This document shows positions 48,587 through 58,900 of a stretch of 64,000 bases of DNA, piece after piece. A program made the position numbers and the translations under genes. The first letter of the stretch is position 1. Every line of letters begins with the position of its first letter. The stretch lies in the NCBI RefSeq assembly GCF_030272615.1, contig NC_081415.1, positions 368,136,667-368,200,666 of the forward strand, written 5' to 3'. The notes beneath the pieces are model-generated. The model was given only the letters and a program-made list of their open reading frames with translations. It was not told the origin of the DNA and did not search any database. The stretch comes from Cryptomeria japonica. Its lineage: Eukaryota; Streptophyta; Pinopsida; Cupressales; Cupressaceae.

Positions 48587-49680
48587 CTATCCTACCGGTG
48601 GAGCATTCGTTGGTTCTACCGGTGGAGGAGTATCGCCAATATTTAGATCACCTTTTCTAATCCATTGCTTTGAAAATTCTTGGTTAACCTCTTCAACCTT
48701 TTCTTTACCTTTCAAACTAGTACTTTTGTTGTCTACCAGTGTACCTTTACTTCTACAAAATTTAGCAATATGACCAATCTTGTTACATGCATAACAAGTT
48801 ACATTATTTTTTTGAATAGCTTTCCCATAACCTATGTCGGTTTGTGTTCTGCATTTATTTGATAAATGACCAAATCTTCCACAAACATAACATCTTACAT
48901 TCATTCTGCAATTTTTAGAGTTATGACCAATTTTGTTGCATTTGGAGCATCGACCGGTGGGAGGATTGATATTTTATAATTCCTAGATCTACATTCATTT
49001 GCCCTATGACCATATTTATTGCAGTTAAAGCATTTTCCATTGAATTTGTAAGTATTAGAAGGTCTTACCGGTTTGTTGTGATCCTGGTTATTTGCAGTAC
49101 CGGAGCTTTCTCCAACTTCAAATCCAATTCCAGAAGTGTCACCTTTGGGTTTTTGATTCTTCAATAGGGTAACAAGTTCTTCTGAGCTTTTCTTGAATTT
49201 TTCTTTGTGTTGATTTGCAGTTTCCAATTCCCTTTCCAAGATTTCTTTTTGTCTCATTAGTTCATTCGAGTCATTCTGAGTATGCATCAGATCTGTCTTC
49301 AACATGTCATTTTCATAGCTAAGTCTTGTGTTCTCATTTGCTGCATCACTTAGTCTTCTAGTCAATTCTTCTTCATTCTTCTTTCTATCCTCAATCTCTT
49401 TGCAAAATCTCATAGTCATATCCTGCATTTCATTTTTTGTTGTCATGGTCTCTTGTTTCAATTTGCTTATCATATCATTTAGTGATTCCTTTTCATCATT
49501 CTCATTTTGCAATTTTTCACAAAGTTCTCTTCTCTTATTTCTTGTAACAATAAGATTTTCTTGAAGTGCCTGAATAATGTCCTAAGCTGCTTTTAAATCA
49601 TCTTCTAATTTGATATTTTTCAATTTTTCTACATCATAGTCAGTAAGAGCTCCTTCAAGTTGTTTCATCAGATTTTCCAT
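48587..49680 (-). pseudogene. Coiled-coil protein with four CCHC zinc knuckles (gag-like) in element F
   Basis: It starts at ATG 49680 (MENLMKQLEGALTDYD), 58 bp after the primer site. The first 190 or so residues are heptad-like and rich in Glu, Lys, Leu and Asn (EELTRRLSDAANENTRLSYE). Knuckle 1, CFNCNKYGHRANEC, is in this frame. A frame change near 48950 gives CSKCNKIGHNSKNC, CYVCGRFGHLSNKC and CYACNKIGHIAKFC. A TAG lies near 49585. The knuckles suggest RNA binding, as in a minimal Gag, while the coiled coil may drive assembly. A classical copia gag core is not visible. ACCGGT words lie in this gene and its flank. Confidence 0.75.
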
Positions 49681-49737
49681 CTTTACCGGTGTCAAGATCT
49701 TCCTCAAGCTGTTAGGCTTCTGAAAATAGAGGACCAG

Positions 49738-49749
49738 GCTCTGATACCA
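49738..49749 (-). other. Primer binding site of element F
   Basis: TGGTATCAGAGC on the minus strand, two bases inside the 5' LTR end. It is the same site as in element B. Confidence 0.9.
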
Positions 49750-49751
49750 AT

Positions 49752-50611
49752 TGTTAGGGTGCCCACAGATACTGAGAGGGGGGGTGAATCAGTATCTGAC
49801 CGGTAATGTAGTTTTCTTAAAACTGAATATGCAGAACATAAAGTAACAGTATACCGGTATGCAAGAATTAATGTAAATAACAGAATCAAAAATATCCACA
49901 TGAAAGGAACACCATAACACAAGATGTTTAACGAGGAAACCCGGTGTGGGAAAAACCTCGGTGGGATTTGTGACCCACAATATTCACTTACTGGCCAATA
50001 AGAGAATATTACTTACAATAGGGGCCTGCACATGCAGGAAGGCCAATTGCCTAGAGCACACTGCTCAATAAGAAGTCACACTGACTTACAATGAGGATTT
50101 ACACAAATCCAATATTCTATATTGCTTTACAATAGCATCTTTAATGCCAGATTCAATACCGGTTCTTGCTCTATTCTTTACATATACCCTTGACCTACAA
50201 TTCGCACATTAGGTCTGCCTTATAATTTTCTTTATTCTTCCTATCCATATCATACAAATGTCTACAATGATCTCTTTTATATACAAGAGTCATTTTACAA
50301 TTTTCCAAGTCGGCTTACAATAATAAACAAAATATTACATATCAAAAATCATGTCGGCCTCTGTGCCGGTATACATATTTCCTTCTGTGTCGGTGCCAGT
50401 GTAGAGTGATCTTGCTGATGCCGGTGCACTGTCTTGCTTGAATAATGCTTTGTCGGTATAATGTCTTGTCGGTGCCATAGGATTGCAAGGTTGCCTGTGT
50501 AATGCTTTGTCGGTATAATGTCTTGTCGGTGCCATAGGATTGCAAGGTTGCCATCAATGACAAAACCTTCAATCACACACAATGTCTCATTGGAGTGTCC
50601 ATATGCCAATA
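49752..50611 (-). repeat. 5' LTR of element F
   Basis: It matches 43994-44854 closely, including the TATA box (about 50270-50279) and the 57-bp tandem duplication. Its outer end reads CCAATA on the plus strand instead of CCAACA. Confidence 0.92.
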
Positions 50612-51028
50612 GATACTTTAGGAAATGGAGGGATAAGATTGAAAGGTGTAAAAGATAAATGGTCGGCTAGGATTAGAGGGTAGGTAGAAGAAATAAGAAA
50701 ATAATGAGAGGGTAGGTAATGTAGAAATTAAAAGATGAATGACATGTGTCATGGGTAGAAAAGGCTAATGAATTAATTAATTAAATAAATATTTATTTAA
50801 TTAATAGAGGAAATGGGATCAATTAAATAAATAAAATATTTATTTAATTTAGGGGAAGAACAATTTAAATAAATAAATGTATTTATTTAAATGAGAAAAG
50901 GCTTAGAAGAGGATAAATGAATTAATTAAATAAATAAATATTTATTTAATTCATAAAAGAATTAGGCTTAAATAATTAAATAAATAAAATATTTATTTAA
51001 TTAGACAGGACAATTTTAGGTGTCTACA

Positions 51029-51372
51029 TTTTGCCCATTTTTTAGACAATGCAACTTGTCGCGTTGTTTCAAAGAAGATAAGATGAACTGATACAAAGTT
51101 GCCCCAAGACGGGAATGATATGCCCCCTTGAGAGATTGGATGAAAATGTCTAAAAAGATTGCAGACAATCTCTCGATAAGAAAGAAGGCATAAAAAAGGA
51201 CTTACAAGATAGGATAGAGCTATAGAGTCACGGGATAAAGAAGACTGACACGGGAGACTAGGGCTAGGGTAGTCTATAAGATAGACTACAAGGGAAAACA
51301 TCCTCATTGTCATCCACACACCTACGAGATCAGAGTGTAGAGAGAGAAGAGAGTAGTCAGTAGTCATCAGCG
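51029..51372. other. Junction between element E 3' LTR and the PMD gene, with promoter
   Basis: Next to the LTR is the polypurine tract of E (minus strand). For the PMD gene on the plus strand a TATA-like CTATAAG lies at 51274-51280, about 95 bp before the candidate ATG at 51373. No other feature is seen. Confidence 0.45.
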
Positions 51373-51564
51373 ATGACATTGGTGTATAGATTCGATCGCG
51401 TTAATCGATATCAGAGGCCAGCAAATGCAGGAAAGCCAACGAGTACCACAAAACCTCCTTTTACCTCATTACATTAATTGTTGTCATAAATGTATGTTAG
51501 GTAGGGTAATAAATGCGCATTAGGTATGTCTAAAAAAAATGTCAAGCGGGTCAAAAGATAGGAA

Positions 51565-51813
51565 GGCGCGTCTGCGTTGGTGCCAGGCGCGTCTAGGTAG
51601 GTTAGGCGCGTCTGTGCAGAGTGTAGGCGCATCTATGATTTCAAAAGTGTCTATGTTAGATGCGAGCGCGTTAGTGAAATGCAAACGCGTTTATGGAGGG
51701 CATGCACGTCTATGCAGAACAAAGGCACGTTTGTGTGTTTCAGACGCATCTGTGAAATGCAGAAACGTCTATGAAGTATGCAAGAGAATTTGTGTCATGA
51801 ATGCGCGTTTATG
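51565..51813 (+). repeat. 20-bp CpG-rich minisatellite, 13 units
   Basis: Units of 19-21 bp start GGCGCGTCTATG or variants. They begin near 51565, 51586, 51605, 51626, 51645, 51665, 51684, 51703, 51724, 51743, 51762, 51784 and 51802. They are GC-rich in an AT-rich setting and lie in the presumed first intron of the PMD gene. Later units show CG-to-CA/TG decay. Confidence 0.85.
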
Positions 51814-51826
51814 TCTTCAAGGTCGA

Positions 51827-52140
51827 ATTGGCAGTTCTGTGATAAACATATGCTGTCAATTGGATAAGTTGCTGAGAGGATACACTCAGGCAGGTCCTCT
51901 AGGGAAGACTAGGATAATAGATAGGGCTAGGATTGACAATTCTGTGATGGAACATATGTTGCCGATCAGGAAACTACTCAATAGGATACACTCAAGAAGA
52001 GGCCCTAGGATAGGATAGAGTGAGGCACTTTGTGATGAATAAGGAGTACCATAGAAATTGATAATTATGTGATAGAACATACATTGCCAATCGGATAAGG
52101 TCAAAATTGACAATTATGTGATAGAACATACATTGTCAAT
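51827..52140 (+). repeat. Dispersed direct repeat in the PMD intron of E
   Basis: Four degenerate copies of ATTGACAATTNTGTGATAGA followed by ACATA...TTGCCAAT start near 51827, 51931, 52057 and 52107. GGATACACTCAAG words lie between them. Confidence 0.65.
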
Positions 52141-52195
52141 TGGATAAGCTACTCAAGAGGATATACTCAAGTAGGTTCCCTAAAATATAAAAGCA

Positions 52196-52450
52196 TAACT
52201 TTGTGATGAATAGGGAATGCTACAAGGATAGAGTGCCATATGATAGATATAAGAAGTAGGATGAAAAGCAGCACTTTGTGATGAACAGGGAGTACTACTA
52301 GGATAGAGTGTCATATGATAGATATAAGCACTAGGATAAAAGAGTAGCACTTTGTGATGAACAGGGAGTACTACTAGGATAGAGTGCCATATGATAGATA
52401 TAAGCACTAGGATAAAAGAGTAGCACTTTGTGATTAATACTGAGTACTAC
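52196..52450 (+). repeat. 76-bp tandem repeat, about 3.3 units
   Basis: The word ACTTTGTGATGAACAGGGAG recurs every 76 bp (about 52196, 52272, 52348, 52424). The middle two units are nearly identical. The array stops about 30 bp before the splice acceptor of the PMD exon. Confidence 0.85.
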
Positions 52451-54430
52451 TCAAATTGACACAATTGATTTCCTTGACTGCAGGGGGACCTACCTATGTT
52501 GGAATCACGGGACAGATTCCCTTTGACTCTGAGTTTACGTTCAGAGCTGAAATTTGAGGATAGAGCAACAGTGGAGGCCATGGGCTTGCGATACATTATG
52601 TATGTGCCTAAGTTTCGGGTGAACATGGGATTGCTCACTGCATTAGCTAAGAGATGGCACTCAAAGACATGCACTTTTCATTTGTCGATGGGTGAGATGA
52701 CAGTCACCTTAGAGGATGTATATAGGATACTGAGGTTACCGATCATTGGGGAGTTAGTTCCTTATGATCAAGAGGGAGATGGGGATGCACTGAGATGAGT
52801 GTTCCAAGATCTAGGACTAGAGATGAGGGTAGGACATGTGTCTTGGGACACCATGATAGCTACAGGATTGGCTCTACTGGTGGTGCTAGCAAGAGTGATC
52901 AATGGGGTCCTCTGTCCAGACAGGGGGACATGAGGGTTGGTTGTGGCATGGGGGAGGACTCTGGAGACATTGGTGACTGAGCACACCTGGTTTGTATGGG
53001 GGCCATGTCTTCTAGCACACTTGTATTATGAGTTGCATCAGTTTGTATATCATGGATTAGCAAGATTGGGGTGCGAAGTAACATTGTTGCAGCTATGGGC
53101 TTATGAGTATCTTTCGATGACATGGTTGATATATTTTAGAGGCAGGGGACATGGGCGCAATTATGTACATCTGTATGATATGATTACTTCCCAGCCATGG
53201 ATTGGGAGGCTAGAGTATTGGCGTCAAGTGATCGATGAGGTAAAAAAAGTGTGATATGGAGGCCTTACTTAGACTGTGAGGAGTGGGAGGATGATGTAGT
53301 GGAGCTGCCATATGTATTCCACAATAGGTATCTGATCAGTCGGACACCATATATTATTGAGAGGTAGTTGATTGACAGGGTATGCAGGCAATTCGGTAGG
53401 ATACAACAAATGCCACGGGGTTCCACGATGTATGCACAGATAGTGAGGGATCAGGTACATTTAGGGCCATTATTGTCTTATTATTAGGTTGTGACACAGA
53501 TGCTAGAGATGGTTCCCATGCCTTGGGATGTATGGGCAGATGTGGAGGATGTCGGGATGGATGCAGAGTACAGTACATATTGGACAGAGCATCCCTTTCC
53601 ATGGTTAGTGGATCCAAGGGAGCCAATAGAGGATGATGGTGGAGATTGTGGAGATGATAGTGGAGATGGTGGAGGCAGAGGTTGATGACGGAGGCGGGGT
53701 GTAGTGGATGAGAGGAGGGTGGTTTAGAGGAGAGATGGAGGAGAGGAGAGGCAGGTGCATGTAGTGAGGGGTAGAGGTGGATTGTCATTATAGGTGCCAG
53801 CAACACAGGTTCCCAGATAGGTACAGGGATAGGAGCAGCAATAGGAGCAGCCACAGGGACAGGGTGAGGGGAGACGGGAGGAGGAGGATGAGCTACTATC
53901 CTTGAGGGAGATCTGCCAGGGACAGACAGATGAGATCCAAGATCTAGAGAGGGATGTGGCTAGGCTTAGGAGATAGCTGAGGGACATTGAGCGGGAGAGT
54001 GATCAGGCTATTTAGTGTTATACGGAGGCTGAGATAGCACTGAGGGCAGGCGGGCAGGCAGTAGAGGACATAGGGGCCGGATATGCCTATGTTCTGTGAG
54101 AAGGGGAGGAGATATCCTACTGAATAGACCTATACTATGGAGTGGTGCCACCAGATTAGCGGGCTAGGAGCTTCCAGAGATCGTCACGGAGTACGATGAC
54201 CCCTGGAGGGAGAGACAGGAGATAGGCGTCTAGTGGTGGGGTCATGGGTCCTCCACCACCACCAGATAGAGGGGGAAAGAGAGATGATCCTAGGGCAGGG
54301 ACTTCCAGGGCTCAGACTTCGTCAAGGTCAGCTGGCTTTGAGGGAGAGAGTTCATCATAGCCTTAGAGGGCTCCCTATGTATCAGTGTTGTACCATTTTG
54401 TATGATGATGTAGACACCTTCGAGTGATTG

Positions 54431-56125
54431 TAGCCATATGATTTTGACATCATTGTATCATGACACTTATGATTTTAATATAAATATATATGAGATGATT
54501 CATCCTTGTGGTAGCTATATGCATGTGTACCTATGTGATGTTGCTTCGATGTGATCCATGTTTCTATGTGATGCTTATGATATGGATGCAAATATGTACA
54601 TGATGAAATGCAATATTTTTTTTATTCTTTTATGTTTGATATGTTATGCAAATGCGAATGGGAATGTATGAAATGTCGATGAATATGATAATGCAAATAA
54701 CTATTTACATGATGAGAATGTAAAATGTGCTAACATGTGTTGTATGCAGGATGTGATGCAATTTTGATATCTATATGAATGTATGAAATGAGAATATGTG
54801 GTAATGTAGGTGCAAACTACATGAAATGCAAATATTTTTGGCTTGTCATTATACTCAGTCATGTGATAGCAGGCTACATGGACTCAAGAAGGACGATGGA
54901 GGTCAATCAAGAAAGGGGGATGGAAGATAGAAGATATGGAAGTGAAAGAGCATCTTGTGCTATTATTATCATTGAGATTTATTATGGAAAATAGACTCTG
55001 ACAATCCAGATATATGTTCGACCCAGAAAGTCATTGTACCCATTGGCATGGAGATCAGATAGTTGCAAACAAGGAATGCCCCAGTTCACACTAGATTCAT
55101 AGTGTCCTCATATCCTTGGACAAGTCATAACATTACTAAGAGACAATCCACATATAGCAAAGAAAGATAGGTGATGATACCCCATCCTCGCCTTTCTAAT
55201 CAAAGACATCCTGGAGATAAAATCTCTAGTCAAAGACATCCCGGAAAAGCTAAAAGACATGTCACCAAAAGATAAAATCAAAAGAAAACCAAGACTCAGC
55301 ACCAACATCCACTGTAGTCCTCAAGTTTAGTGTCTCTTGACACTTGTATAAGTCTATTTGATTGTGGTCACAATGTTTTCCTTCACAAAGGATAGATAGC
55401 ACTGAACCATAACGTTGTCTCAGTCCGTGGAAAGATTTGATTTATTGAAGCCCATTGTTGTTGTATACATCTCATCTGAAACTAATTGAATCCATGAAAT
55501 TGACACTTTATTGTAGAGAAGACGAAAATTTATTGTGTATATGTGGTGCAAGTGTTGCTTTATTGTGGAATGTGCACGGATAGACTGAAGAAAACTGGAA
55601 GAAATTGTACTCCTCCAAACGTGTGATGCTCTTAGTTCCACACCCATCACTAGACTTAGGATTTTCCTTAGCCATAGATAGTAGCTAATTTATTATGGAT
55701 GGAAAGGGTGAAAAGGAGGGATTATTATGAATGGCTAACCAATCTTAGGTAGATCAATAACAAGCCATGATGGGAATGGGTAAGTTTATAATGGATGCAT
55801 AGGCTGTGTGTGTGCAAAGTGAAGGATGAGATTTAATCTTGAAGTAGGGAGGAGCAATGTCTCTACGCATGGCGCCAGTAACCCGGTTTTCACCATGGTA
55901 CTTGCCAGGGCGCCACTAAAGTGGTTTTTACCGTTGGACAAATTTATTTCTCTTTACTTTTTTTGATTTTTTTTTTAATTTTGTGTCACAAGGCACCTAT
56001 TTGCTAGGTTTTCACCAAGAAACGGTTTTTTATTGTTATGATTTTTTTTGTATTTTTTGATTTTTTTGTATTTTTGAATTTTTTGATTTTTTTATAATTT
56101 TGAATTAGGATACTCTGAAGAGCTA
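54431..56125. other. 3' noncoding region of element E
   Basis: The stretch after the PMD gene (54470-54980) is rich in ATG and ATGCAAAT words and has no frame. At 55868-56030 the minus strand has three copies of a GGTGAAAACC or GGTAAAAACC word followed by GGCGCC or GGTGCC. This matches the motif pair at the same place in element C. T-rich runs lie at 55960-56100. Confidence 0.5.
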
Positions 56126-57712
56126 TGTTGATGGGGTTCACCTAGCTTGCTCACACTTCACCTAGCTGGTGTTGCTCAATTCCACCAACTCTCCAGTTCT
56201 AGCTATGCTCTAAGACCTCCAAGTCCTTCTCAATCTCTTCTAGGGCATACTTCTTGTCAATCTCAAGGTGTTTTCTTCAAGTGTTTAACTAGGAACCCTA
56301 CCAATTCATAATGTTTCCCATGTGCTCATTATGGTTGTCTTGGCTTCAACTTGTCAATTTGACCTCCTACTATTGTGAGTTGATGCAAAGGTTTGGAGGT
56401 GGCTTCTAACATTATTTGAATACCTTTTGGGTCCATTTGATTTTTGCATCCATTTGCTTACTTACTGATTTCACCATTTTGCCTAGAAAAGGGCTACAAG
56501 GAATGAGCCCCTATTAGGCCTCCAAAATCCGGTTTTCTAGGGCTTGGAGGAAAACGGTCCAAAAGACCTTGCAACAAGATTGGTTTTTCTTTAAGACTCA
56601 CCTATCCCAAAGTGATTTCAGTGGTTTTGGTTTCTCAACCCACCGTACAATGCCCTAACCCAAAAATGAGGGTTTTGAAGGGTTTCTAGCCCTTCTAACT
56701 GAGAGTGTCTGATCAAGTTTGGAAAATAAGCATCAAATGGTCTTGTCAAGGCTTCCCATTGCATAGGAAACTCTATATTAACTCCATGGACCCCTCCAAA
56801 ATGTTAGATTGTGGTTTTTCATTCACCCTTGCACTTTACACTCCAAATTCACCTTGTCTCCTCTAGCCGGGTTGCTCCTGGACTCGCCTAGAACAAGGTG
56901 ACAGTCATATCAAACTTAATCTTCAGAACTTGTCCCTACATATGTACATTGTAAAATTGGTTTCCTTCCATGTCCCAATAGTCTATGATGGTAGCACGAA
57001 GGGATTTCATGGGGCAACCATTTTACACAAAAGTGTTATTTACAAGCCAAAACTGGTTGTTTGCAAACAAAGCAATGAAAACACTAATACAACCTAACTT
57101 CAAAGCTTGTAATGAAACTAATAACTCTGAAACACACCAAATAAACTCAATCCATTACTGGATCAATGGATTCAATCCATTTGTATTCACAATATGAACA
57201 AAATAAGCCAAAATGATGTCAAACAGTCCGAAAATGAGTAGTTTCAGATTGTTGATCTTACAAAAACAAAACTCCAACCTTGGTAACCATGCAAGAGAAG
57301 GTTTTTATAGTCTTCCCCATGTGTGGAGGAATTCTAGGGCATTGGGATATCCCTAACTCCATCCCTAAGCAATTTAGGACAAAAATTGTCATGACAACTT
57401 TCAAAAGTTGTCATGAGAACTTTTTGCAACTTTGCACTTTTTGCTTTTCTAATCTATGAAACCTATCCTAAGTCATTAATCATGAATTTTCAAGCATTCC
57501 TAAGACTATTTTAACCCTCCCTAATTCTTATACCAATTTTTGCCACTTTTGACCATCAAGAAGGTCAATTTCCTACTCAAACCACTACTTATGCACAAAA
57601 TGCAAACCTAGGAAGAACCTAACTCTACTAGGCCTACATTTGACTCAAAACACTCACTCTTGGACCCTCCTAGAGTCCTTATTAATTACATGACCTGGCT
57701 AAGGTCAGTACA
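56126..57712. repeat. Candidate solo LTR inserted in element E
   Basis: About 1.6 kb is absent at the same place in element C. It begins TGTTGATGGGG and ends GGTCAGTACA. It is flanked by AGCTA (56121-56125) and AGCCA (57713-57717), a 4 of 5 match. It has no gene. The 70-codon frame at 56985 looks like chance. The strand is not clear. Confidence 0.45.
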
Positions 57713-57739
57713 AGCCAAAATTGAGAAAAACCTATAAGC

Positions 57740-58900
57740 CTAAGTCCTAGGTGCTCCTACACCATATGTGTATAACCTACGGAGGTGTATGTTGTTGATT
57801 GGATCTTCCAAAGGTTCTCCCTCTGGGGTTGAGAGTTGATATGCACTGGATCCATAGACTGTTATAATGATGTAAGGACCAAGCCAATTTGGCTCAAACT
57901 TTCCCTTCTTCTCTGTGTCTTGCTGATTTTTGGGATTTTCCTTGAGAACTAAGTCACCTACCTCAAATGTTTGAGGCTTTACCTTGTGATTGTAACTGTG
58001 ACTCATTCATTGTTGATAAGCCTTGAGATGATTAAAAGCAATTTGTCTTCATTCATCCAATAGTTCTAGTTCATGTAAGCAAGAGACCTTGTAGTCTTCA
58101 TCACTAATAATGTTGTGCAAAGAGACTTGTAAAGATGGTAACTCGACCTCAATAGGAAGGATAGCTTCATCACCATAGACAAGTGAATAAGGTGTGGTTC
58201 CTGTAGGTGTGCGAACACTTGTGCAATAAGCCCAAAGTAAAGGATTAAGTTGGATATGCCAATTTCGTCCAGTGTCATCGACTGTCTTTTTTAGGGTTTT
58301 AAGAATGGTTTTATTAGACGCCTCAGCTTGACCATTACCTTGGGGGTAATAGGGAGTGGAGAAATGATGGGTAATATGAAAGTGATCACAAAGTTCACAA
58401 ACATCTTGGTTTTTGAAGGGACGTTCCTTATCAGTGATGATAGAAAGAGGAATACCATACTGGCAAATGATATAGTTAAGAATGAATGTAGCAATCTATT
58501 TTCTAGTGACTTGTGTAAGAGGCACAACTTCAATCCATTTTGTGAAATACTTTGTGGCAGTGATAATGAATTTGTGGCCATTGGAAGAAGGAGGGTGAAT
58601 CTTGCCTATGAGATTGAGTCCCCACTGACAAAAGGGCCAAGGAGTCGCAATTGGTTGGAGTTCTTATGCTGGCGCATGAATAAAGTCTCCATGAATTTGA
58701 CATTGCTTACATTTGTTGACAAACTGATATGAATATTTTTCCATATTGGGCCAGTAATATCCAATCCCGATGAGTTTCTTGGCTAAGGTAGGACCACTAG
58801 CATGTGGACCACATATACCTTCATGAACTTCGCGTAATGCAATTTGAGCTTCATCCCTTTCTAAACATCTAAGAAGAGTGCCATCTAGACCTCGACGGTA
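57740..58900 (-). pseudogene. Integrase of element E, broken and missing the first catalytic Asp
   Basis: On the minus strand the zinc-binding part reads EVHEGICGPHASG...CKQCQIHG (58834-58700). The core follows with WGLNLIGKI where relatives have WGxDLIG, so the first Asp is Asn. TDKERPF (second Asp) and NGQAEASNK (Glu) are kept. The end has the GPY/F module (KFEPNWLGPYIII, 57905-57865). Only a few stops interrupt this frame. A longer frame on the same strand at 58291-58581 is a shadow. Confidence 0.88.

Larger units (their letters stand above)
43994..50611 (-). mobile_element. Element F: non-autonomous copia-like LTR element
   Basis: LTRs of 861 and 860 bp are flanked by a perfect 5-bp target duplication, GATAC (43989-43993 and 50612-50616). 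The minus-strand order is 5' LTR, Met-type primer site, a coiled-coil/zinc-knuckle gene, a 1,070-codon gene, polypurine tract, 3' LTR. There is no protease, integrase or RT. Few interruptions and closely similar LTRs suggest it is the youngest insertion here. Confidence 0.9.
43616..51028 (-). repeat. 3' LTR of element E, split by element F
   Basis: On the minus strand the LTR starts TGTAGACACCTAAAATTGTC at 51028 and runs to 50612. It resumes beyond element F at 43993 and ends CACCTATCACA at 43616. Without F it is about 790 bp. A TATA box (CTATATAAGG) lies at about 43976-43985, only about 10 bp from the insertion of F. The purine run AAAAAATGGGCAAAA precedes it at 51029-51043. Confidence 0.82.
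51373..54430 (+). pseudogene. Plant mobile domain (PMD) gene, antisense within element E
   Basis: A candidate first exon starts at 51373 (MTLVYRFDRVNRYQRP), placed and shaped like exon 1 in element C. Exon 2 follows the acceptor TTCCTTGACTGCAG at 52482. It encodes FRVNMGLLTALAKRWHSKTC, FHLSMGEMTVTLEDVYRILRL (52678-52740), then FQDLGLEMRVGHVSWDTM and WAYEYLSMTWLIYF. After a frameshift near 53250 it gives ELPYVFHNRYLI and CRQFGRIQQMPRGS. These are standard PMD landmarks. The tail is acidic (EDDGGDCGDDSGD), then coiled coil (SLREICQGQTDEIQDLERD). At least six stops interrupt it. The exon 1 donor is not certain. Confidence 0.82.

Noticed and set aside
53354-53854. 166-codon Pro/His/Leu-rich minus-strand frame
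   Set aside because: It is opposite the PMD gene tail and its composition reflects the GGA/GAT-rich plus strand.
58291-58581. 96-codon minus-strand frame as a gene
   Set aside because: It is a shadow of the integrase. The true frame on the same strand reads the TDK and NGQAEASNK motifs.
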